6,205 nucleotides of DNA from assembly GCA_900549045.1 (NCBI GenBank), contig URNE01000154.1:1-6205 (forward strand), written 5' to 3'. Positions 1 through 5,431 of this stretch are shown here, one piece after another. The notes beneath the pieces were generated by a model. The model searched no databases. It was not told the origin of the DNA and saw only the letters and a list, made by a program, of their open reading frames with translations. The DNA is from an uncultured bacterium (GTDB lineage: Bacteria; Verrucomicrobiota; Lentisphaeria; Victivallales; UBA1829). The position numbers and the translations under genes were made by a program. Positions within the stretch are counted from its first letter, which is position 1, and each line of letters opens with the position of its first letter.

Positions 1-4
1 TAGG

Positions 5-643
5 ATGAAAATATATTTTCACATGCCGCGCTTCATGCTGGCTGTATTTTTATTGACAGGCGCATTTGCACTTTCCGCGCAAAATGGAGCGGCATCCGCT
101 CTTGAACCCGCCCGAATCGCCATTCTGCAGGAGGATTACAGAACAGCGGCAAAAGAGGCGTCGAAACTCTATTTCGCCTCGTCCGATCCCGCCGTTGCGG
201 AAGAGGCGCTCCAGCTCTCCATCAGCGCAAACCTTGCGATCCGCAACGCCGGAAACAAGGTTTCCGATTCCTTCAGCATCCGGATCGGCAAAGCTTCAAA
301 ACGTCTTCTGGTCCTGACGAAGGAGGAGACCGTCTACCGCTGCTTCGACGTGGAGTGCGGAGCGGATTTCTCCGTTCCGTCCGGCAGTTTTACGGTCGGT
401 CCGAAGCTTGCATATCCGAATTTTGAACTGAACGGACAGTTTTACAAGTTCAACCAGCCGGGCAACACGCTCGGCAGCCGCTGGATTGAACTGCGCAATG
501 AGGAAGGAACGCCTGTCTCCGGAATTCACGGAGAAGCTCCGCGGACCGCAGAATCCGAACACCTGTTTTTCCGTCTGAAGAATTCAGACATCAATGAAAT
601 ATTCGTGCTGCTTTCCGAAGGCGGCACGGTGCTCGTCATGTAA
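5..643 (+). CDS. Exported YkuD-fold (L,D-transpeptidase-like) protein lacking the catalytic Cys
   Basis: A 212-residue protein. The N-terminus (residues 1-25) has a basic start, a hydrophobic core (MLAVFLLTGAFAL) and an ALSA-Q junction, which fits a Sec signal peptide, so the protein is likely periplasmic. Residues 35-80 are helical and Ala-rich, perhaps a TPR-like or linker segment. Residues 89-212 look like a YkuD domain: a strand with SKRLLVLT, then VPSGSFTVG, GSRWIEL (157-163), GIHG (173-176) and a tail RLKNSDINEIF followed by GGTVLVM. In L,D-transpeptidases the second motif is S/T-HGC-x-R, carrying the nucleophilic cysteine; here the aligned segment reads SEHLFFRL (184-191), and no Cys occurs after residue 118. 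Inference: a non-catalytic or repurposed YkuD protein that may bind peptidoglycan. ATG at 5 is the first in-frame ATG, but only four bases precede it, so the start could lie further upstream; in-frame ATGs at 23 and 35 are less likely because they shorten the signal peptide. Confidence 0.72.
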   Translation: MKIYFHMPRFMLAVFLLTGAFALSAQNGAASALEPARIAILQEDYRTAAKEASKLYFASSDPAVAEEALQLSISANLAIRNAGNKVSDSFSIRIGKASKRLLVLTKEETVYRCFDVECGADFSVPSGSFTVGPKLAYPNFELNGQFYKFNQPGNTLGSRWIELRNEEGTPVSGIHGEAPRTAESEHLFFRLKNSDINEIFVLLSEGGTVLVM

Positions 644-658
644 AACCGACGGCTAACG

Positions 659-664
659 AAGGAG
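659..664 (+). promoter_or_regulatory. Shine-Dalgarno of accA
   Basis: AAGGAG lies 11 bases before the ATG at 676, in the 32-base gap after the YkuD-like gene. It is a full match to the anti-SD core and supports this ATG. The gap has no inverted repeat or convincing promoter, so accA is probably read through from the gene upstream. Confidence 0.7.
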
Positions 665-675
665 TTTTTACGAAT

Positions 676-1665
676 ATGTCAATCGTCAATCTGGAATTTG
701 AAAAACCGATCGCGGAGCTCGAAGCGAAACTGGCGGAATGGGAATCTCTGAGTTCCTCCAGCCATATCGACGCCGCCGTGGAGATCAAGGCGCTCAAAGT
801 CAAGATCGAAGAGATGAAGAAGAACATCTACGGGTCCCTCTCCGCATGGCAGCGCGTCCAGCTTGCGCGTCATCCGAACCGTCCCTACACCCTTGATTAC
901 ATCGAACGCTTCTGCACCGATTTTCTTGAATTCCACGGCGACCGCAGATTCGCGGACGACGCGGCGATCGTCGGCGGCTTCGCGAAGATCGACAATATTC
1001 CCGTTATGGTCATCGGCACGCAGAAAGGACGCAACACCAAAGAAAACGTCATGCGCAACTTCGGCTGCCCGCATCCGGAAGGATACCGCAAAGCCCTGCG
1101 CCTGATGCAGATCGCGGAAATGGCGCGTCTGCCGATCATCACCTTTATCGACACCCCGGGAGCGTTCCCCGGTGTCGCTTCCGAAGAACGCCACATCGGC
1201 GAAGCCATCGCGGTCAATCTGCGCGAAATGTTCTCATTCACCGTCCCCGTCATCTGCGTGGTCATCGGGGAAGGCGGATCCGGCGGCGCGCTCGCCATCG
1301 GCGTCGGAAACAAAGTCATGATCATGGAAAACGCCTACTACTCCGTCATCACGCCGGAAGGCTGCGCTGCGATTCTCTGGAAAGACCGCGCCTATTCCGC
1401 TCAGGCGGCGGAAGCACTGAAACTTACCGCGCACGACCTGCTCAAGCTCAAACTCGTCGACGGCGTCGTCGAGGAACCGCTCGGCGGAGCTCACAAGGAT
1501 TACGACGCGGCTGCCGAAAGCCTCAAAAAAGCGGTTCTCGCCGCGCTCAGGGAATTTGACGGCTGGACGCCAGAGCAGCTTAAAAACCAGCGTTATGAAC
1601 GGTTCCGCAACGTCAAGTTCTACGCGGAGCCGAAGAAATCCGGAAAAGCCGAAGCGGAGAAATAA
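676..1665 (+). CDS. accA: Acetyl-CoA carboxylase carboxyltransferase subunit alpha
   Basis: A 329-residue cytoplasmic protein, close to the usual 315-325 of AccA. With AccD it forms the carboxyltransferase that moves the carboxyl group from biotinyl-AccB to acetyl-CoA, giving malonyl-CoA, the first committed step of fatty acid synthesis. Evidence: the N-terminal helical segment LEFEKPIAELEAKL (6-19); SAWQRVQLARHPNRPYTLDYI (56-76, nearly the E. coli wording); HGDRRFADDAAIVGG (87-101); FGCPHPEGYRKALRLMQ (129-145); the crotonase-fold core FIDTPGAFPG (157-166); the oxyanion-hole glycines of IGEGGSGGALAIGVG (197-211); and SVITPEGCAAILWKD (223-237). The C-terminus ends in a short Lys/Glu-rich tail. 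A small departure is SEERHIGEAIA (169-179), where many AccA proteins have EERGQSEAIA. accD, accB and accC are not in the window, so this is an isolated accA, which is common outside operons with accD. Confidence 0.98.
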   Translation: MSIVNLEFEKPIAELEAKLAEWESLSSSSHIDAAVEIKALKVKIEEMKKNIYGSLSAWQRVQLARHPNRPYTLDYIERFCTDFLEFHGDRRFADDAAIVGGFAKIDNIPVMVIGTQKGRNTKENVMRNFGCPHPEGYRKALRLMQIAEMARLPIITFIDTPGAFPGVASEERHIGEAIAVNLREMFSFTVPVICVVIGEGGSGGALAIGVGNKVMIMENAYYSVITPEGCAAILWKDRAYSAQAAEALKLTAHDLLKLKLVDGVVEEPLGGAHKDYDAAAESLKKAVLAALREFDGWTPEQLKNQRYERFRNVKFYAEPKKSGKAEAEK

Positions 1666-1669
1666 CACG

Positions 1670-2176
1670 ATGTTCAAAGGCTCCCTGGTCGTAAGACCGG
1701 CGCGCTACACCCCCGAAAAAGGGTTGCATCACGCCGAGAACACCGACGTCCACCGCATCTGGGCGCTCCTCGGAGGTTATGCGAAGGAGCGTCTGCTCCT
1801 CCCCCGAACCGCCGAGGATATTCAGGAAAAAATCGGCAACTTCCGCATTGCGGAACTCGACGGGGAGTTCGTCGGCTGTATCGCGATCCGCGACTACGGA
1901 CTTTCGCTCTACGAAATCCGATCCTTCGCGGTCGTCCCCGAACACGTCGGACAGGGCATTGGCTCCGAAATCCTTGCGGGAATCATCCGCCAGATGAAGG
2001 AGGCGGGCGTTCCCGCCCGTCTCTTCTCACTCACCTACCGGGCTCATTTCTTCATGCGTCTCGGTTTCCGGATCGTGGACAAGAACATGTTTCCCGGCAA
2101 AATATGGAGCGACTGTGCAATATGCAGCAAGAAGGACAACTGCGACGAGACCGCGGTTCTGATGGAATTTCTCTGA
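1670..2176 (+). CDS. GNAT acetyltransferase resembling short stand-alone N-acetylglutamate synthase
   Basis: 168 residues from the ATG at 1670, four bases after the accA stop; GGAG at 1656-1659 inside the accA end can serve as its Shine-Dalgarno. The reading frame stays open upstream into accA, but an earlier start would overlap a conserved gene. GNAT features: AELDGEFVGCIAI (61-73, beta strands), EIRSFAVVP (82-90) and the acetyl-CoA pyrophosphate loop HVGQGIGSE (92-100), then FFMRLGF (127-133). The phrase ERLLLPRT (40-47) and the ending KIWSDCAICSKKDNCDE (144-160) match what I know of the short ArgA-type synthases, whose tail reads roughly KxWxDCxxCxxxxxCDExA. The likely reaction is acetyl-CoA plus L-glutamate giving N-acetylglutamate, the first step of arginine synthesis. 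There is no other arg gene here, and about 25 residues precede the usual domain start, so the substrate is inferred. The last 73 bases overlap the next gene in another frame. Confidence 0.75.
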   Translation: MFKGSLVVRPARYTPEKGLHHAENTDVHRIWALLGGYAKERLLLPRTAEDIQEKIGNFRIAELDGEFVGCIAIRDYGLSLYEIRSFAVVPEHVGQGIGSEILAGIIRQMKEAGVPARLFSLTYRAHFFMRLGFRIVDKNMFPGKIWSDCAICSKKDNCDETAVLMEFL

Positions 2177-4071
2177 CCCGTCGCCGACGCACCCCGGAAG
2201 CCGTCGCCGACGCCGCCTCCGCGGTGCACGACGGCTGCACCGACCTTTTTGTCTACGGCACACTCCTGAGCGACCGCCATGTCAAGCTGATTCTCGGCCG
2301 CCGCGTCGAAACGGAACCGGCGGTTCTCAACAACTACATGCGCATTGTACCCCCGGGCGCTTTCTTCTTCATCGTCCGCCAGAAAGGTTCCCAGGTGCGC
2401 GGACGCATCCTCAAAGCTCTCACGCCCGAAGAGCTTGCTCTGCTGGATGCCTTCGAGGATGAAAAGAAACTCTACTTCCGCCGCCGCGTCGTTGTCCGCG
2501 ACTCCGCGGGGGAACGCCGCCGGGCGGAAACGTATATCGGCAACGTCTCCGCGCTTCAGAAATCCTTCGGGGCGGAAATTCAGTTTGAAGACCGCTACAA
2601 TCTTTACCTGGAACGCAAAATCAGCTCCACGCTCAACGGCATAGCGCCCGAACCGGGAAAAGAATCGGAAATTTCCAGGCGCGCCATGCAGGAACTCATG
2701 GGGTCCGAAATCGACCAGCTCATTCAGTCGCATTTCGACGGCGATTACGTCTGCAACTATCTTATGCTCCAGGCGTTCACCGGCGCCCAGCCGCCCGATC
2801 TGAACAAAGTCTTCGCAAACTGCGGGATCCATCCCTACGCGGATTCCTACATGGAGCTTGTCTGCAAACACATCATCTTCAACCAACTCGCGGAAAAGCT
2901 CCGCCATGAATTCCACGACGCCGTCCGTGTCGCACATAAATATTTCCGGCACGGAGTGACCATTCTGCTGGCGTTTCTCTACTACAATTCCAACAGGCGG
3001 AAAATCAAAAAGCTCATGCAGACGAAACAGCTCGACGCGGCTGTTCCGGGCCGTTCCTATCGCGAGTATGCGGAGCTCTGCATCACCGTCGCAGATGAAA
3101 TCTACGACCACCGGAAGATGCAGGACATTGTGGACTACGTCGGCTTCAACTGGCATTCCACGCCGACACCGCTCGGAGCGGAACTGGAATTCAGCTGTCT
3201 CGGCTCCCGCGCCGTTTATGCGGAACCGGGGGAGGACAGCCGCTTCGATTCCTTCAACTGGTTCAACGATTTCGATCTCCGCCGCCGTATGTGGCGTCTC
3301 GGCGGACATGTCGATGCGCATCGTCCGCTCACCGCCGGAACAACCAGCCGCAACCGCGGGTTCCTGGAATACGCGCTCGGACGCTTCAACATCATCGGCG
3401 ACCTCTCGCGTCCGCTGTTCGACTGTCCGTGGGCGATGTCCATGGTCATCAACGAAGCCGTGAAATTTCTCGAAATTCCGACGCACAGCCTGCACATCTC
3501 CATGGAACTTCCGAAAATCAACGGGAAGACCGCCATCACCGACCGGCCGCACAAGGAAACCGACCTGGTCTGCCTGCTTCTGCTCGGCGGCGACCTGCGC
3601 CGCGACGAAAACGGAATTCTCCGCGAATGGCGCATCTTCAACAATGAACTCGACACCAATTGCGCCGGCAGCCTGAATTTTTCCGACCGCAAACATCACT
3701 ACACCCGTTCCGGCGACGAATCTTCCGCCTCCGACGTCATGGAATACAAGTTCCTCCGTCTGAAGTCCACCGAAACCGACTACGCCAAGATCATCATCGC
3801 CCTGAAAGATTATCAGATTGAAACCTGCGCCCGTCCGATCACCATTCCGCGCGCGGGACAGCCGGAACTTCACGAACAGATTTTCCTCCGGCGCTGGGCG
3901 GCGCACCCGCAGTGCATTTCCCGGCGCGAAATCAACTCATTCGTCGAAACCGTCGAACGCGGGATGTGCAAAGAGCACAAATCGCTCAAGCTCGACAAAC
4001 GCAAAAACGCGCTTCTGGAAAACCTTACGGAAACGCTGATTGAAAGGAACCAAAGTGTCGCACAAGGCTGA
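2104..4071 (+). CDS. Gamma-glutamylcyclotransferase-like domain fused to a putative amidoligase (GCS/GS-fold ligase)
   Basis: Up to 655 residues; numbering is from ATG 2104. Domain 1 (about 47-135) is AIG2/GGCT-like: LFVYGTLLSD (48-57) holds the YGTL substrate loop, VRGRILKALTPEELALLD (98-115) follows, and E119 in AFEDE sits where GGCT proteins carry the catalytic acid, then YFRRRVVV. These enzymes release 5-oxoproline from gamma-glutamyl amines. The middle (about 185-350) is helical and unrecognised. Domain 2 (about 355-595) has GAELEF (358-363, the ExE metal-binding strand), HSLHISMEL (461-469, like the HxH strand) and MEYKFLRLKST (546-556, like the ErR/fR...ST strand) in the order seen in the glutamate-cysteine ligase/amidoligase superfamily, which join a carboxylate to an amine using ATP. 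The ligase call is inference from motifs. The start is uncertain: ATG 2104 has no SD, ATG 2122 has a distant GGAG, and GTG 2224 would put the first residue eight before YGTL's domain strand but lacks an SD. Cytoplasmic; no signal peptide or membrane segment. Confidence 0.6.
   Translation: MERLCNMQQEGQLRRDRGSDGISLTRRRRTPEAVADAASAVHDGCTDLFVYGTLLSDRHVKLILGRRVETEPAVLNNYMRIVPPGAFFFIVRQKGSQVRGRILKALTPEELALLDAFEDEKKLYFRRRVVVRDSAGERRRAETYIGNVSALQKSFGAEIQFEDRYNLYLERKISSTLNGIAPEPGKESEISRRAMQELMGSEIDQLIQSHFDGDYVCNYLMLQAFTGAQPPDLNKVFANCGIHPYADSYMELVCKHIIFNQLAEKLRHEFHDAVRVAHKYFRHGVTILLAFLYYNSNRRKIKKLMQTKQLDAAVPGRSYREYAELCITVADEIYDHRKMQDIVDYVGFNWHSTPTPLGAELEFSCLGSRAVYAEPGEDSRFDSFNWFNDFDLRRRMWRLGGHVDAHRPLTAGTTSRNRGFLEYALGRFNIIGDLSRPLFDCPWAMSMVINEAVKFLEIPTHSLHISMELPKINGKTAITDRPHKETDLVCLLLLGGDLRRDENGILREWRIFNNELDTNCAGSLNFSDRKHHYTRSGDESSASDVMEYKFLRLKSTETDYAKIIIALKDYQIETCARPITIPRAGQPELHEQIFLRRWAAHPQCISRREINSFVETVERGMCKEHKSLKLDKRKNALLENLTETLIERNQSVAQG
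2178..2213 (+). repeat. 13-bp direct repeat near the start of the fusion gene
   Basis: CCGTCGCCGACGC occurs at 2178-2190 and again at 2201-2213, just after the stop of the acetyltransferase gene at 2174-2176. GCCGTC at 2200-2205 can also pair with GACGGC at 2230-2235. It lies in the poorly conserved leader ahead of the cyclotransferase domain. It may be only a by-product of Arg/Ala/Asp-rich GC codons, since the two copies are in different frames of the protein. Confidence 0.5.
4043..4048 (+). promoter_or_regulatory. Shine-Dalgarno deciding the murI start
   Basis: AAAGGA lies six bases before GTG 4055, inside the end of the fusion gene. It sits downstream of the alternative TTG at 4040 and so cannot serve that codon. 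This favours GTG 4055 as the murI start. Confidence 0.65.
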
Positions 4072-4873
4072 CAACAGACCGATCGGCGTGTTCGATTCCG
4101 GACTCGGCGGGCTGACCGTCGCCGCCGCCATGAACCGCGCTCTCCCCGATGAAGACATCCTTTATCTCGGTGATACCGCCCGTGTGCCGTACGGCGACAA
4201 ATCCGTGGATTCCATCCGCCGTTTTGCCCGCGAAGACGCCGCGTTTCTGCTCGACCGCGGAGTGAAAATGATCGTCGTCGCCTGCAACACCGTCTCAGCG
4301 GTTGCCATGGAGCCGCTCCGCCGTCTCTATCCGGAAGCGCATATCCTCGGCGTGCTCGACGCCGGCATCCGCGCCGCGCTTGCCGCAGCGCCGGAACGAA
4401 TCGTCATCACCGGAACCCGCGCGACCGTCAGCAGCGACGCCTACCGGCGCGGCATTCACAGACAGGCCCCCTCGATCATCGTCGAAAGCATCGCCTGTCC
4501 ACTCCTCGTCCCGATGGCGGAGGAAGGCGTCACCGACGATTCGATCGCCCGCGCGGTTCTTGACATCTATCTGCACAATGTCCGCCTCAATCCGCCCGAT
4601 GCGCTCCTGCTCGGCTGCACCCACTATCCGCTCTTCAGGGAGACCATCCGTTCCTACCTCGGCGGACAGGTTCCGATCATCGACAGCGCCACCGCATGCG
4701 CGGATCATGTGCAGGAATTCCTGCTCCGCAACAATCTTTCCGCGGCGAAGGGCAAAGGCAGCAAATGCCGTTTCTTCTTTACCGATCTGCACTCGGAACT
4801 TCCCGCGCACGCCGCCAGGTTCCTCGGACGTCCGCTCGAACGCGTGGAAAAAATTACACTCGGCGAAGAATAA
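4055..4873 (+). CDS. murI: Glutamate racemase
   Basis: 272 residues from GTG 4055, the usual MurI length of about 260-280. It interconverts L- and D-glutamate in the cytoplasm by a two-base mechanism without cofactor, supplying D-glutamate to MurD for peptidoglycan precursors. Evidence: IGVFDSGLGGLTV (10-22) with the conserved Asp14 and Ser15; YLGDTARVPYG (37-47); VVACNTVSA (74-82) with the first catalytic Cys77; ACPLLVPMAEEG (147-158); and LGCTHYPL (186-193) with the second catalytic Cys188 and the neighbouring His190. Both catalytic cysteines are present, so the enzyme should be active. The gene overlaps the preceding fusion gene by 17 bases, which suggests translational coupling. A TTG at 4040 would add five residues but lacks a good ribosome binding site. 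No terminator-like hairpin is visible after the stop. Confidence 0.97.
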   Translation: MSHKADNRPIGVFDSGLGGLTVAAAMNRALPDEDILYLGDTARVPYGDKSVDSIRRFAREDAAFLLDRGVKMIVVACNTVSAVAMEPLRRLYPEAHILGVLDAGIRAALAAAPERIVITGTRATVSSDAYRRGIHRQAPSIIVESIACPLLVPMAEEGVTDDSIARAVLDIYLHNVRLNPPDALLLGCTHYPLFRETIRSYLGGQVPIIDSATACADHVQEFLLRNNLSAAKGKGSKCRFFFTDLHSELPAHAARFLGRPLERVEKITLGEE

Positions 4874-4890
4874 GGCTTGAAAAACATCAT

Positions 4891-4918
4891 TTGACATGCT
4901 ATCTTTCCGCTCTCTAAT
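4891..4918 (+). promoter_or_regulatory. Candidate sigma-70-type promoter for the DUF2062-prmC unit
   Basis: A perfect -35 hexamer TTGACA (4891-4896) is followed after 16 bases by TCTAAT (4913-4918), five of six matches to TATAAT. It sits in the longest true gap of the window (60 bases), which is clearly richer in A/T than its surroundings. The expected transcription start is around 4924-4926, which would place the ribosome binding site at the very 5' end of the message. If the host uses a different consensus, the -10 could instead be read as TAATGT at 4915-4920. Confidence 0.5.
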
Positions 4919-4922
4919 GTAA

Positions 4923-4928
4923 AGGGGG
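4923..4928 (+). promoter_or_regulatory. Shine-Dalgarno of the DUF2062 gene
   Basis: AGGGGG lies five bases before ATG 4934. The match is G-rich rather than the AGGAGG type, but the spacing is right and there is no better start nearby. It lies almost on top of the predicted transcription start. Confidence 0.55.
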
Positions 4929-4933
4929 AATTT

Positions 4934-5431
4934 ATGACTCTCAAAAAATGGATCCGGCAAAAATACCTTTTCCTGTACTCAAAGATTTTAAAAGAAAAGG
5001 CGACGCCCGAATACATCGCCCGCGGCTGGGCGATCGGCATGTTCTACGGCTGTCTCGTTCCGTTCGGACTTCAGCTTGCCTGTTCCATCCCGACCTCCTT
5101 TCTGCTGAAGGGAAGCAAAATCGGCGCGACGTTCGGAACGCTCCTGACCAACCACTTCACCGTCTTCGTCATCTATCCGGCTCAATGCTGGGTGGGAAAC
5201 AAGCTCATGGGGGGTGACCTCTCCTACGCGAAAATCGAAGAGGCAATGATGGACGTCATCTCGAAAGGCAGCTGGGCGGCTCTGCTCGCGCTCGGCGGCG
5301 AACTCGTCGCCGCCTTCTTCATCGGCGCGGCAATCCTGACCGCCGTCATGACCCCCGTCACCTACTTCGGCGTGCTTCATCTGGTCCGCCGTTACCGCAA
5401 GGCGAAAGAGAAGAAAAAAACGGCCCTATGA
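4934..5431 (+). CDS. DUF2062 family membrane protein
   Basis: A 165-residue protein of unknown function. A basic, amphipathic start (KKWIRQKYLFLYSKILKEK, 4-22) leads into TPEYIARGWAIGMFYGCLVP (24-43), the typical DUF2062 opening of a Pro-Glu-x-Ile-Ala helix followed by a glycine-rich membrane segment. Hydrophobic stretches at about 31-58, 62-86 and 113-150 are probable inner-membrane helices, the last perhaps a hairpin broken near Pro141. LLTNHFTVFVIYPAQCWVG (70-88) matches the family's second block, which usually reads TNPxT; here His replaces the Pro. The C-terminus is a cytosolic-looking Lys/Arg tail. DUF2062 domains also occur fused to glycosyltransferases and near envelope genes, but nothing here shows the role. 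Its stop codon overlaps the start of prmC, so the two are translated together, while the promoter at 4891 separates them from murI. Confidence 0.87.
   Translation: MTLKKWIRQKYLFLYSKILKEKATPEYIARGWAIGMFYGCLVPFGLQLACSIPTSFLLKGSKIGATFGTLLTNHFTVFVIYPAQCWVGNKLMGGDLSYAKIEEAMMDVISKGSWAALLALGGELVAAFFIGAAILTAVMTPVTYFGVLHLVRRYRKAKEKKKTAL

Noticed and set aside
540..600. A frameshift that would restore HGC in the YkuD domain
   Set aside because: A TGT exists out of frame at this spot, but the in-frame residues on both sides (GIHG before, RLKNSDINEIF after) match the family without any shift, so the loss of Cys is a true substitution in this sequence.
679..1677. Minus-strand frames of 142-171 codons opposite accA
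   Set aside because: accA is unmistakable on the plus strand; these frames are composition shadows with no motif or ribosome binding site.
2044..3906. A 620-codon open frame on the minus strand, antisense to the fusion gene
   Set aside because: It lies opposite a plus-strand frame with recognisable motifs. Its translation is Val/Arg/Phe/Glu-rich without any domain I know, as expected when G/C-biased third codon positions remove stops from the opposite strand. It would also cut into the acetyltransferase gene.
4040..4054. TTG 4040 as the murI start
   Set aside because: Its upstream sequence gives no good Shine-Dalgarno, while AAAGGA at 4043-4048 is well spaced for GTG 4055, and the family's conserved part begins only after residue 9 of the shorter form.
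4874..4933. A rho-independent terminator after murI
   Set aside because: I see no GC-rich inverted repeat followed by a T run in this gap; the short A and T stretches are better explained by the promoter and ribosome binding site.
4295..4960. A 221-codon minus-strand frame across murI and the promoter gap
   Set aside because: It is the antisense shadow of a certain gene (murI), has no recognisable motif, and would overlap the start of the DUF2062 gene.
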